NCBI GenBank assembly: GCA_963556255.1 | Contig: OY744607.1 | Coordinates: forward strand, 49,955,346-50,019,345 | From: Allolobophora icterica | Taxonomy: Eukaryota > Annelida > Clitellata > Crassiclitellata > Lumbricidae | Reading direction: 5' to 3' | DNA length: 64,000 nt | Shown: one piece after another, positions 1 through 10,301 of the stretch | How positions within the stretch are numbered: the first letter of the stretch is position 1 | Layout: the number at the start of each line of letters is the position of its first letter | Notes under the pieces: model-generated | The model's input: the letters and a program-made list of their open reading frames with translations, nothing else | Database searches by the model: none | Told to the model about the DNA's origin: nothing | Made by a program: the position numbers and the translations under genes

Positions 1-870
1 CATCTGCCTGGCTGCCTCCCTCTATCTATCCATCTGCCTGGCTGCCTCCCTCTGTCTATTCATCTGCCTGGCTGCCTTCCTCTATCTATACATCTGCCTG
101 GCTGCCTCCCTCTATCTATACATCTGCCTGGCTGCCTCCCTCTATCTATACATCTGCCTGGCTGCCTCCCTCTATCTATCCATCTGCCTGGCTGCCACCC
201 TCTATCTATCCATCTGCCTGGCTGCCTCCCTCTATCTATACATCTGCCTGGCTGCCTCCCTCTATCTATACATCTGCCTGGCTGCCTCCCTCTATCTATA
301 CATCTGCCTGGCTGCCTCCCTCTATCTATACATCTGCCTGGCTGCCTCCCTCTATCTATACATCTGCCTGGCTGCCTCCCTCTATCTATCCATCTGCCTG
401 GCTGCCACCCTCTATCTATCCATCTGCCTGGCTGCCTCCCTCTATCTATACATCTGCCTGGCTGCCTCCCTCTATCTATACATCTGCCTGGCTGCCTCCC
501 TCTATCTATACATCTGCCTGGCTGCCTCCCTCTATCTATACATCTGCCTGGCTGCCTCCCTCTATCTATACATCTGCCTGGCTGCCTCCCTCTATCTATC
601 CATCTGCCTGGCTGCCTCCCTCTGTCTATTCATCTGCCTGGCTGCCTCCCTCTATCTATACATCTGCCTGGCTGCCTCCCTCTATCTATACATCTGCCTG
701 GCTGCCTCCCTCTATCTATACATCTGCCTGGCTGCCTCCCTCTATCTATCCATCTGCCTGGCTGCCACCCTCTATCTATCCATCTGCCTGGCTGCCTCCC
801 TCTATCTATTCATCTGCCTGGCTGCCTCCCTGTGTCTATTCATTTGCCTGCCATGGCTGTCTCACTTGAT
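1..870. repeat. 30-bp minisatellite with higher-order pattern
   Basis: About 28 tandem copies of a 30-bp unit beginning CATCTGCCTGGCTGCC and ending CTATCTAT plus one variable base. Variant units (ending TATC, TATA, or with GTCTATT or CCACCC changes) are not random. A seven-unit (210-bp) block recurs, and the variant series at 1-210 reappears at 571-780. The array decays after about 810 and is open at the left window edge, so its full length is unknown. Confidence 0.95.
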
Positions 871-1130
871 CTATCTATCTGTCTGTCAAGCTGTGTCCTT
901 CCCACTGTCCATCTGCCTGGCTGCCTCCCTCTATCTATTCATTTGCCTGGCTATCTATCTGTCTGTCGAGTTGCCTGACTGTTTGTTTGTCTGACTTCTG
1001 TTTGGCTGCTTCAGTCAGTCTGTTTGTCTGTCTGACTGCTTTGGTCTGTCTGTCTGTCTATGTGTCTGTCTTCGACTGTAGGTTGGCCTAATTTTGATCG
1101 TCTGCTTGTCAGAAAGAAATGAGACAGAAA
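871..1130. repeat. Degenerate CTGT/CTAT simple repeat
   Basis: Imperfect TCTG/TCTA tetranucleotide runs continue from the minisatellite, with one more copy of the CATCTGCCTGGCTGCC unit near 910. No gene is visible. Confidence 0.8.
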
Positions 1131-1139
1131 GAGCCAGTC

Positions 1140-1600
1140 CTATAGAAGGCATGTTTGTCTGTGTTCCTCCGTCTGCCTGTCTGTCCGAATGTCTGTCATT
1201 CTCTCTTTACATGTGTATGTCCTTCTGGATGCGTAGGTCATATCTTTTTGTCCTTCTGCCCCCTTTTTGAATCTGTTATTGTGATGTGATGGAGATGCGA
1301 TGGACTCATTTCCCTCAGTTGACGCCGTCTGTCCATCTGTCTGTCCCCCTCTCTCCTTCCCGTCTCTCCTTCTGTCTCCCTTCTGTCTCTCCTTCAGTAA
1401 CTTCGTATGTTGTTCTACCACTCTCCCTCCCTTTATTCTTCCGTCCCGCTATATGTCCTTCCATTTGTTCTACCGTCCTTCCATCTGTCCCTCCACTTGC
1501 TCTTCCATCCCTCATCTCTCCCTTCATTTACTCTTCCTTCCCTCTATCTATCCCTCCTTTTGTTCTTCCATCTCTCCATCTGTCCCTATAAAATATCAGT
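1140..1600. repeat. Pyrimidine-rich low-complexity tract
   Basis: C/T-rich sequence with repeated TCTGTC, CCTTC and CATCTGTC words. Several short overlapping open frames exist on both strands only because the composition lacks stops. No coding signal is visible. Confidence 0.7.
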
Positions 1601-1668
1601 CAAGTCGAACCTTTGCAACTGAACCCAATAGGTTTCTCTGACTACAATTAAAAGACGTCAAAAGTAAC

Positions 1669-2125
<457 letters not shown>

Positions 2126-2684
2126 GTCCATGTGTTTTTGTGTTTCTGATAGTTAACTAACGCAAAGTTGTCTATCGTGGGTGGCTCTTCAAACGTTTCA
2201 CCGGCCATTGACTTGTATAGCAGAGATTCCCTCCGTCCACTTGTTTACTGTTTTCCTCCTAAGCCTCTAAAGATGGTTTACGTGGGAGCGAATGCTTCAT
2301 AAGCTGCGGATGAAGAAGAACCATCTGGACGTTGAGATGCTGCTATCGTTGACGAGACAGAAACTGATGCTGAAGCCTTTGTCGCTTCGACAAAGAACAA
2401 CAGCGCACCTGGTGACGCTCGCAGAAACAATCACCTGAGTTCAGTTTATCTGTCTAAGAAGCATTAGTGTTTTCGTCGAATTTTATATAGCGCAATTATT
2501 GACGCAGTTTACTACTGCTTGAAAGCGGGGGTGTACTCAGAGTCGAACAACGGCCTGCTTCTGTCAAATCGTATCAACTTCTGACAGCATAATTACAACA
2601 TATCTGTGTCATGGATTGCAAAAGGCAAAATTCGACTCTATAGCCGAAAAGAACCGTTTAATGGAACCACTAGTCAACTCAGCT
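2126..2684. other. No gene recognised
   Basis: Non-repetitive sequence. One 51-codon open frame (about 2299-2454, +) is rich in Leu, Lys and Met but has no splice context or family resemblance that I can recognise. I see nothing I would annotate. Confidence 0.4.
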
Positions 2685-2765
2685 GTAATAGGTACATTGA
2701 CCGTACACTGTCCGTGGAAGATCAGACGGCGAGGGAGGTCACTGGCCACCTGCCGGCATAAGCAA

Positions 2766-2766
<1 letters not shown>
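2685..2766 (+). repeat. SINE core fragment
   Basis: This stretch (GTACATTGACC ... ACTGGCCACCTGCC) resembles the core at 37,825-37,920 of a tRNA-headed SINE, including the shared words CACTG and ACTGGCCACC and a related GCCGGCATAAG/GCCGAGGCTAAG end. The tRNA-like head is missing, so it is a truncated copy. It abuts the TA repeat at which the LINE begins. Confidence 0.5.

Positions 2767-2801
<35 letters not shown>
2767..2801. repeat. (TA)n microsatellite at LINE 5' truncation point
   Basis: A pure TA run lies immediately upstream of the truncated LINE, probably marking the insertion target. Confidence 0.85.
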
Positions 2802-2805
<4 letters not shown>

Positions 2806-4056
2806 ATGATGATATATATTACAGTATGTAAAAGAATGGAAGGCACAATTGAAAGAGAACTTCCGGTGAACCAGGCAGGGTTTAGGAAATCTCGTGGAAC
2901 TCGAGACCATATAGCCAACATGAGGTGGATAATGGAGAGACAAAGGGAGTATGGACAGGAGGTTCACATCTGTTTCATTGACTATAGCAAGGCATTCGAC
3001 TGCATTAACCATGATTTAATGTGGAAAACCCTGCTTGAAATGGGAATTCCGAAACACCTGATAATGTTACTAAAGGGTTTATATGAAGACCAGATAGCGG
3101 TGATAAGAACAGAATACGGAGACACTGACAATTTCAGAATCAAGAAAGGAGTGAGGCAGGGATGCATCTTGTCTCCATTCCTGTTTAATCTATATGCTGA
3201 AAGAATAATGAGAAAGGCAGAACTGGAGGGGGCAATTGAGGGAGTAAAAATTGCTGGAAAGACACTGAATAACCTTAGATACGCGGATGACACAACATTA
3301 ATGGCAAAAAGAAAAGAGGATCTGGCAGAACTGATAAGAAGGGTCAGGAGAGAAAGTGAAAAAGCTGGTTTATACTTCAACATAAAGAAGACAAAGGTCA
3401 TGACAACAGCAGATTGGGATAGTTTTGAGATAGACGGAGAGGAAAAAGAGGTGGTAGAAAGCTTCACATTCCTAGGATCACTGGTTGGAAAGGAGGGAAA
3501 GTGTGATCCAGAAATAAAACGAAGGATTGCTATAGGGAAAGCTGCAATGACCGGACTGGAAAAGATATGGAAAGACAAACATGTGAGCATAGAAACCAAA
3601 AAAAGGCTCGTGAGAGCACTAATCTTTCCTACGGTACTGTACGGTTGCGAGACGTGGACAATGACAAAGAACATGGAAAATAAGGTTAACGCTTGTGAAA
3701 TGTGGATATGGAGGAAGATGCTGAGAATATCTTGGACTGAGAAAAGAACGAACGAATCAATACGAGAGGAGATTGGAGTTGAGAATGAAGAGTCGTTAAA
3801 ACAAACTGCGACAAGAATGAAGCTAAGGTTCTTTGGACATGTTATGCGATCTGATGGTCTGGAGAAGGAAATGATGCTGGCGTGCGGTGAGGGGAGGAGA
3901 AGACTGGGTCGCCCAAGGAGGAGATGGATGGATGAGATACAAGATGTAACTGGCATGAATTTGGCGGAATTGAGAGACTTGTCATCGAATAGGAGACGGT
4001 GGAGTGTGTTCACCAGGACGATCGCTAGAGCTCCACGAGCTGACAGCACAAGGTGA
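2800..4056 (+). CDS. LINE reverse transcriptase ORF, N-terminally truncated
   Basis: The encoded reverse transcriptase would copy LINE RNA at a nicked chromosomal target. Visible RT motifs, in order, are an AGFRKSRGTRDHI finger segment near residues 26-38, FIDYSKAFD (catalytic Asp) near 59-67, GVRQGCILSPFLFNLY near 111-126, and the catalytic RYADDT near 159-164. These are followed by a thumb-like region and a C-terminal FFGHVMRSDG and GRPRRRWMDEI segment. The first 7-10 residues come from the TA-repeat flank, so the annotated ATG is not a native start. The copy lacks endonuclease and is therefore not autonomous. The identification rests on RT motifs and is secure; expression is unlikely. Confidence 0.85.
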
Positions 4057-4080
4057 CAAGGTGATGTAAATATATTACAT
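2802..4080 (+). mobile_element. 5'-truncated non-LTR retrotransposon
   Basis: The insertion carries only the reverse-transcriptase domain and C-terminal part of a LINE ORF2. The endonuclease and 5' UTR are absent. The copy is flanked by TA-rich DNA on both sides (2767-2801 and 4080-4520), so a target duplication cannot be read. The open frame has no stops or frameshifts, which suggests a recent insertion. The C-terminal HxxR and GRPRRRW-type segment is typical of the many animal LINEs of RTE-like type, but I cannot fix the clade by eye. Confidence 0.85.
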
Positions 4081-4468
4081 TAATGCAAGTATTTATATAG
4101 TAGGCCTACACGTTACAAATGAAAACAATAAATAAGTGTTATTAACTATATATACTCTTATATACTTGTATACATATCAAACAGAGGCTAATCATGCATG
4201 TATTATGCTGATATATCGCATATATAACACATGAATTAACACGAATACACATTATTTAATCGATATATTTACATATAATTACATATATGTATATATTATA
4301 ATATATATATCAATTATGTCAATAGCAACTAACATATAAGTGAACATACATGTGTGTATATATATGTATCTCATGTACTATGTACATATGTATTATGTGT
4401 ATGCATGTATATATATGAATAAATATATGTATTATTTATATATATATACATGCATCCTACGTGTGTAT

Positions 4469-4521
<53 letters not shown>

Positions 4522-4525
4522 ATTT
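4081..4525. repeat. AT-rich tract with (TA)n
   Basis: About 80 percent A+T sequence full of TATATA and ACATATGT words, ending in a pure TA run at about 4470-4519. It is the 3' side of the LINE insertion. No gene. Confidence 0.8.
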
Positions 4526-4947
4526 TAGATGGTATACGTATGAGTTATTCGGGTAATCGTGAGGGCCGAGAGAGGATTTCTGTGCCTTGCGAGGGGTGAC
4601 CGATTACGCAGATAGGGTCATTTATTGTCGCCAGATGGCGCAGCCCATACATTTCATCCCGGGATGATCCGTCACGGATAATTCAATTCGCGAGAAAGCG
4701 CAGCAAACGGCCGCCGATTTCATAGCGGAAACTATTTCGCGACACACTGCAGGTTTCTCGTTTCGACGTCACGAGTTTCGATTGTAGTGGTTGTTATCAG
4801 GATAACTGTGTTAATGGTAATTGCAAATTTATATAGTGCCACTTCGAGAGAGATTCTTCATAGCATCCAGTCACCCCATCACTTTCTCAGATATATGGGG
4901 TACATTATTTAGTCACTCACTGTATAAATATAAAAACTGTGATAGTG
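4526..4947. other. Non-repetitive flank of the LTR element, no gene
   Basis: Mixed-composition DNA without a convincing open frame or splice-bounded exon. It directly precedes the LTR retrotransposon insertion. Confidence 0.4.
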
Positions 4948-4951
4948 ATAG
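4948..4951. repeat. Target site duplication ATAG (left)
   Basis: The four bases ATAG before the left LTR are repeated at 11,095-11,098 after the right LTR. A 4-bp duplication fits Ty3/gypsy-type integration. Confidence 0.75.
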
Positions 4952-6134
4952 TGTAGCGTTCCTATCATCGCCCTCTGGCGAGCGAGCGCCCTGTTGTAAG
5001 GCTTTGGCTGGCTGGACCAAACGTGCGGGATTTGAACCCTGAGCAGTGGGGGACTTTACTCTTTCCTCTACATCACTTGTGTCGAACACTATATAATTTT
5101 CTGGTACCAAGGATATTTCCTGACATATGTCTGCGTGTGTTAAAGGTCCTTCTGCCTTTACAACAGTATTTTCGGCGGGAAAGTTCCCGCCTAAACGACC
5201 AACTTCCCGCGCTAACTGTGCCATACCGGTTTCTACCTGTTCTTGGCGGGAAATAAAGTTTCTCATTAGCGCCGTCATCTCGGACATTTCCTCGACTAAA
5301 GCGGCCACCACTTTGTCAGACATAATGATTTTTAATTCCAAGTAGACTTATTTATTAAACGAAATGAAATATGCAAATTAATGTCTGTACAAATCGGAAA
5401 GTCAATGTCTGAAAATCGACTGACACTTTATCGGGTCTGGTCACCGATCTAGACCAAGTTCTAAATTGTCAATACACACTAGCGATATTAATCATTTGCC
5501 AGTTAGTTTTAACCAAAAATCGTGTCCGATCTTCGCTAGATTTCTTATATCATCGACTTAATACTGTCTAACTACGCACGCTGTACAATTGTCTTAACTT
5601 TGAAACAAAGTTAAACACAAATAAAAATATAAAAACTGGTAACGATACTCAACCACCAGAAAGTCAACGATCCACGAAATAAAATCTTCACTCGTCACAC
5701 GAAACGCCACCAGAAATGAAACTTTGCTAGATTTAATCGCAAGGCGACGATCACACAAGAAACGGTCCTTCACCTAGCAAGCAGAAAACAACACTGGCGC
5801 AGGCGCACGTCTCACATCGACGACATCCACACAGAAAAGGCAGCACGTCCCACTGCGACGGCATCCACACAGAAAAGGGCGCGTAGCAGGCCAGGCCTCG
5901 CTGTTTTATAGACAGTTCACTTGGCGCCAAATATTCCCGGGCATTTCTGACCAATGAGAAACCTCCATTCTGTCAGGCGCACACAGAAATCTACCGCGCT
6001 AGTTCAGGATTGGTGCTCTATTAATAGAATTAATGAGATGCGAAAATATGTAAATTACTCGGTGTGCGTGGCCACATTTATGTTGCGCTAACCATTTAAT
6101 TAAACACATACCATATAAATTGACGTTCGTCACA
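4952..6134 (-). repeat. 3' LTR
   Basis: Copy of the right LTR, in minus orientation, starting TGTGACGAACG at 6134 and ending CGCTACA at 4952. It contains the duplicated first part of gag (ATG at 5341), which here runs out shortly beyond the LTR edge at 4913. A TATAAAA box (5904-5910) and an AATAAA (5351-5356) are visible on the minus strand. Confidence 0.92.
5351..5356 (-). promoter_or_regulatory. Candidate polyadenylation signal in 3' LTR
   Basis: AATAAA on the minus strand lies about 550 nt downstream of the LTR TATA box and only 10 nt upstream of the gag-start copy at 5341. If used, transcripts would end just inside the duplicated gag start. This is inferred from position only. Confidence 0.35.
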
Positions 6135-6149
6135 CCCTCCACCCCCTTA
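6135..6149 (-). promoter_or_regulatory. Polypurine tract
   Basis: On the minus strand AAGGGGGTGGAGGG abuts the 3' LTR start (6134), the expected place and composition for the plus-strand primer of an LTR retrotransposon. Confidence 0.8.
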
Positions 6150-6466
6150 GAGAAAATTTTCAACATTGAAAATTTTACTTAAAGCAAAGTTCTCAAGTCA
6201 GCAATGTTCATTCAGCAACAACAAAAACATTAGAAGAATTATACATTACTAGTAGACTCCTCTACCTAGTTTCTCAATTGTTACTAAACTAGTTCTGGGT
6301 ATAGGGTCCATCTTTCACAGTACTTAGCTAAAGGTGAAACAACCCACATACACACACACAGTTTAATGTCTTAATTATCTGTGACACGCCACAAACACAA
6401 CTACTACACAACGAAATTGAATTAAGTACACCACAAACAATCAATGAATAAATGGAATCCACAATG
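6150..6466 (-). other. LTR element 3' untranslated region
   Basis: About 320 bp between the integrase stop and the polypurine tract. It is AT-rich with no open frame of note on the element's strand. Confidence 0.6.
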
Positions 6467-6712
6467 TCAATCTCTATATCTAGCTGGCTTCACGGTATTT
6501 CGCTTCGGCCGCTGAATGCATTTATTTCCATCACCCTCAGAATCACTCCCATCGGATTCGAACTCAGTTTCTTCCTCCCGCGGTTCAAGATAACCCTCAC
6601 CTTCATACTTCTTCAACTTATCAACATACACAATTTTCGGCTGTGCCCGTGGTGATTTTTGTATTTTATACAACACCGGACTTAACCTTTCTTTAACTTG
6701 GTATGGACCAGT
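6467..6712 (-). pseudogene. Integrase C-terminal tail, cut off by an in-frame stop
   Basis: Downstream of a TAA codon just below 6716 the same reading frame continues with a segment typical of gypsy integrase tails (GPYQV, LSPVLYKIQ), followed by an acidic and basic C-terminus ending near 6467. The continuity of frame and family-like sequence on both sides indicates that a nonsense change split one integrase frame. The tail is therefore unlikely to be translated as part of the upstream product. Confidence 0.75.
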
Positions 6713-7459
6713 TTACCATCGGGTCCATTTCTCTTTCAATCCGACTCTGGTCCTTGGATAGAAATACCATACCAAACTACCAGGTTCAAACTCCACCGGT
6801 TTAACTCTCATATCATAGCGAAAAGCACGTTGCGTTGCTTGGCGCTGCATAAATTTTCTAGCAATTGTAAAGTCTTCTTGCATCCGGGAAACCTGTTCAT
6901 AAACAAAATCATCAACAGACAAACTAACAGGTAAGACTTGACTATCTCCTAAAACAAGATCAATAGGCAGACAGGTTTCACGAGAGAGAAACAGGCGATT
7001 CGGCGTGAATCCTGTACTCTCGTTCTCGCTTGCTCGGTACGCCGCAAGAACATGGGGTAAGTGCACGTCCCAATCACGTTGACGTTGAGAGACCACTTTG
7101 CCCAGTTCCAGGTCGTTCCGTTGTTCGTCTTCCTTTGAAAGTAGAGCCAGTGATCGACGTGGTAAGGTTTGTCGGACTGGTCGTTCTCCTCCAGTGTCAA
7201 TCTTGTGCTGCAAAACATCCGTGTAGCCATAGTCCCATTCGTGCAAAGAGAATGCTTTACGGTGTTGCAACACTATTTGCTTAAGCTGCAACCGAGCTTC
7301 TGGCGTAACATCCTCTGCTACATCAGTCCATAATGGCGACAACACTTTTTCGACTTCTTCGTTAGAAGGCTCCGTGTGATTCTCTATCACTTGGCCGCAA
7401 CTCGACACCTGTCCATCGCTTGGAAGTTTCGCCGTAGACTGTGACGATTTCGGTTGCAC
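6713..7459 (-). pseudogene. Internally deleted pol (RT start fused to late integrase)
   Basis: The first ~100 residues are a protease-RT linker and the very start of reverse transcriptase (IDTGGERPVRQTLPRR). Without a frame break the sequence then enters the later part of the integrase core and its C-terminal region (WDVHLPHVLAAYRAS, a segment typical of the core end, and FEPGSLVWYFYPR). The RT palm with its catalytic aspartates, RNase H, the integrase zinc domain and most of the D,D,E core are missing. The frame is +1 relative to the gag-protease ORF, with about 100 nt of overlap. A TAA near 6713 ends it before the integrase tail. No enzymatic activity is expected. Confidence 0.85.
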
Positions 7460-10301
7460 ATTGGAGTCCCTTCTTTAGTTTTATTGCACTAGTTGTCGGA
7501 TTCAAAATTCTCAGAGGCAAATCGATAGCTCGTTCTGGCAGAAGAGTCCCAGCCACCAGCACTCCTGAGTCAAGCAGTTGAGGTTGTGTCGCCCAATTTC
7601 CTCCACAAACATCACCCAACTTCGCTAGGATGGCGTATGCTTCAACGTTCATTTCCCTTAACGCTGGCACTTGCACGTCATGTGCCAACGCTACTTTGTG
7701 ACACATTGCAGGTGCTGATCGACAGTGAATGCCGACTTCATGACCATTTATCGTAATTGTCTTCTTACCAAAGTTCCACTGGACTTGCTGACTTTCAAGC
7801 CAAGCCAGACCCAGGATCAGTTCTGAAATCTGTTCTGTCACCAAGCAGTGTGCATCGAATTGAAGTCCATCGATTTCCACGGTTAGCTTCGTTTCACCAA
7901 TAACCCGGATCTCAGTTCCATTTGCAGCTTGCAACAGTTGTCTGGAACGTTTAACATCTGCTTTCTTCACCATGGAGCTCGGAACTAACGACAGTTCGCA
8001 TCCTGTGTCAATCAAGGCAAACGTCGCTTTACCATTGACTTTCACCGACAGGTAAGCGTTGCTGCTACCCTGTACATGGTTCGAGCGGACAGCTACTGGC
8101 GGTTCCTCACTGGAAGCTGGACCAAGTTGTGTCGAAACCGGACCAGGACAGTCTCTCACCAGATGGTCGGACTGGCCACAGCCGAAACAGGCTCTAGGCG
8201 ACTTTCTTCTCACCTGATTTGGCGGTTGACTTTCCTCAGCGGTTTCTGGTCGACCACGGGTTCTTTCCCACTGTCTCCTGGTTGTGAAGGCGGTTGCCAT
8301 CGGTTGTTCTTTTGGTCTCGTCTCCCATTGTTCTCCTCTATCCAACCGTTTCTCCCGACTCGCCATCTGTCGTCGCTGTGATTCCAGCTCGTCTCGGACG
8401 ATTTGTCGTATTTTCTCCAAATGTCCATCATCTTCTCGCACCATCTTAGCTCGCATAGGTCGACGGTCGGATTGATCAGAATCGCGTCGTTCGGCTTTCT
8501 GATAACCCTCGAACCTCATGGCTAGGTTGTATGCTTTGTCCAACGTTTCCGCTTCTCGCTCACGAACTTTCATTGCCAGTTCTTTGTCTCGGAGAGCGTC
8601 AATAAATGCTCGAATTGCTATGGCTTCACTGTGACTCGTTGTCGGTCCAGGAAAAGCAAGGATCATTAACCGTCTAATATCTTGCACTAATGAACCAAGT
8701 TCCTCACCTTCTCTCTGTTGTCTGGTGTTTAATTGCGTTTGGTACAATGTGGTTTGATCTGTTCCACCGTACCTCGACTTCAGTTTCTGAATCAGGTCGT
8801 CGGACGTCATCACATTGGCTGAGTCGAACTCCCATAGCAGTTGATTGGCCGGTTCCACTAACGCACACATCAACTGATGAAGTTTTTCTTCTTCCGTCCA
8901 TCCATTGTGTTTTGCGCACACCTCAAATTTTCGGACAAAAGCTTGGACTGCCGTTTTACCATTGTACGTACCAATTTTAATCCATTGTCTACTGGAACGC
9001 AGTGAAGACAGCATGGTTTGGTCAGCTGGCAACTTTTCCAACTGTCCTTTCTCTTCTGTTGACTTCACATTCGGACCCGGTTGTGGTTCTACGGTCGACC
9101 CAAGTTGACCTTCGTCAGCTATCACCGTTTGAGTGGCGACGGACGTTGTGACCTTCGCCGGGTTTGACGCAGCAAGTTCAAGAGTCATCGGCAAGAGCGA
9201 AGGACGTCCTTCAGTCCTTCCCTTCCCGACTTGCACTGGAACTTCTTGGCATGGCTTTCTGTAGATTTCACGGCTCCACGTTTCCATTGTTGTCGTTGCT
9301 CCAAACGAAGTCGGAATCGACATCACCGTTGGTAGGTAACCGTAACTCAGGTGCCCATGACTGACTGTAACCGGAAGATGTTCATGAGATGAACCAGTCA
9401 CCGCCCAGACCGAAGGTTGGTTGAAAGGCGTTGCACTTGAATGTGTTGGTATACCAGCGCTTTGTTTCCCGTAGGTGAAAGGAACCGAAGACAACGACGC
9501 AAAACTCGTGAGACTGGGACGTGCACTTTCGTCGAGGGCAGCGTACCAAGCGCGAGTCGGATGATGAACACTATCGCTCATCTGCTGTGTCATCGGTTGT
9601 CTCATCTCCCGACCAGTATCTGAAACTAGAAACTTAACATTAGCCTGTGTTTCATAACATTTATCAATAAACATCTCCTGTTGTTCAAGCATATTCTTTT
9701 TCCAAGGATGTTTAAATGTAATTTCCTGATCACTAACTTCACTCATTTCATCTATTTCATGGTCCTGTCTACTAAAACCTTTCATTTCTAATTCAAACTC
9801 ATTCATGTCCATTAAGTCTATTGGTCGAGTAAATCTTCTATCTAAACCCACTTCCGGTTTTACTTCCGCCCGTTTTTCCAATTCAGCCATTAGCACTCCG
9901 ATTCTGGTACCACGTGTGGCGTTCTCATCGCCCTCTGGCGAGCGAGCGCCCTGTTGTAAGGCTTTGGCTGGCTGGACCAAACGTGCGGGATTTGAACCCT
10001 GAGCAGTGGGGGACTTTACTCTTTCCTCTACATCACTTGTGTCGAGCACTATATAATTTTCTGGTACCAAGGATATTTCCTGACATATGTCTGCGTGTGT
10101 TAAAGGTCCTTCTGCCTTTACAACAGTATTTTCGGCGGGAAAGTTCCCGCCTAAACGACCAACTTCCCGCGCTAACTGTGCCATACCGGTTTCTACCTGT
10201 TCTTGGCGGGAAATAAAGTTTCTCATTAGCGCCGTCATCTCGGACATTTCCTCGACTAAAGCGGCCACCACTTTGTCAGACATAATGATTTTTAATTCCA
10301 A
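7362..10301 (-). CDS. Gag-protease polyprotein starting inside the 5' LTR
   Basis: The product would form the retrotransposon particle and cleave it. Residues 1 to about 129 are encoded by the LTR itself and the frame then runs through the primer-binding site. A retrotransposon gag domain lies near residues 440-600 (from TYNGK to the QKAER segment). A CX2CX4HX4C zinc knuckle (CFGCGQSDHLVRDC) lies near 703-717, and an aspartic protease with the active-site LIDTG lies near 760-764, followed by ELILGLAWL (a flap-end/hydrophobic-hydrophobic-G motif). The frame is intact over 979 codons and stops in the protease-RT linker, overlapping the next frame. The second Met (residue 7) is an alternative start. 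An N-terminal 440-residue region before gag is unusually long and of unknown role. Confidence 0.88.
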   Translation of the reverse strand: MELKIIMSDKVVAALVEEMSEMTALMRNFISRQEQVETGMAQLAREVGRLGGNFPAENTVVKAEGPLTHADICQEISLVPENYIVLDTSDVEERVKSPTAQGSNPARLVQPAKALQQGARSPEGDENATRGTRIGVLMAELEKRAEVKPEVGLDRRFTRPIDLMDMNEFELEMKGFSRQDHEIDEMSEVSDQEITFKHPWKKNMLEQQEMFIDKCYETQANVKFLVSDTGREMRQPMTQQMSDSVHHPTRAWYAALDESARPSLTSFASLSSVPFTYGKQSAGIPTHSSATPFNQPSVWAVTGSSHEHLPVTVSHGHLSYGYLPTVMSIPTSFGATTTMETWSREIYRKPCQEVPVQVGKGRTEGRPSLLPMTLELAASNPAKVTTSVATQTVIADEGQLGSTVEPQPGPNVKSTEEKGQLEKLPADQTMLSSLRSSRQWIKIGTYNGKTAVQAFVRKFEVCAKHNGWTEEEKLHQLMCALVEPANQLLWEFDSANVMTSDDLIQKLKSRYGGTDQTTLYQTQLNTRQQREGEELGSLVQDIRRLMILAFPGPTTSHSEAIAIRAFIDALRDKELAMKVREREAETLDKAYNLAMRFEGYQKAERRDSDQSDRRPMRAKMVREDDGHLEKIRQIVRDELESQRRQMASREKRLDRGEQWETRPKEQPMATAFTTRRQWERTRGRPETAEESQPPNQVRRKSPRACFGCGQSDHLVRDCPGPVSTQLGPASSEEPPVAVRSNHVQGSSNAYLSVKVNGKATFALIDTGCELSLVPSSMVKKADVKRSRQLLQAANGTEIRVIGETKLTVEIDGLQFDAHCLVTEQISELILGLAWLESQQVQWNFGKKTITINGHEVGIHCRSAPAMCHKVALAHDVQVPALREMNVEAYAILAKLGDVCGGNWATQPQLLDSGVLVAGTLLPERAIDLPLRILNPTTSAIKLKKGLQCATEIVTVYGETSKRWTGVELRPSDRESHGAF
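9895..9912 (-). promoter_or_regulatory. Primer-binding site
   Basis: Two bases after the 5' LTR end (CGCCACA at 9915) the minus strand reads TGGTACCAGAATCGGAGT. It starts with TGG, as expected for pairing with a tRNA 3' CCA end. I cannot name the tRNA by eye. The site lies inside the gag reading frame. Confidence 0.7.

Noticed and set aside
1..840. CRISPR-like regular 30-bp repeats
   Set aside because: Units abut without spacers and the context is a eukaryotic genome. It is a minisatellite. The same applies to the 32-bp array at 42,340-42,750.
2299..2454. 51-codon Leu/Lys-rich ORF
   Set aside because: Too short, without splice context or recognisable similarity.
4913..5341. Separate gene with the gag N-terminus
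   Set aside because: It is the LTR copy of the gag start and runs out just past the 3' LTR edge.
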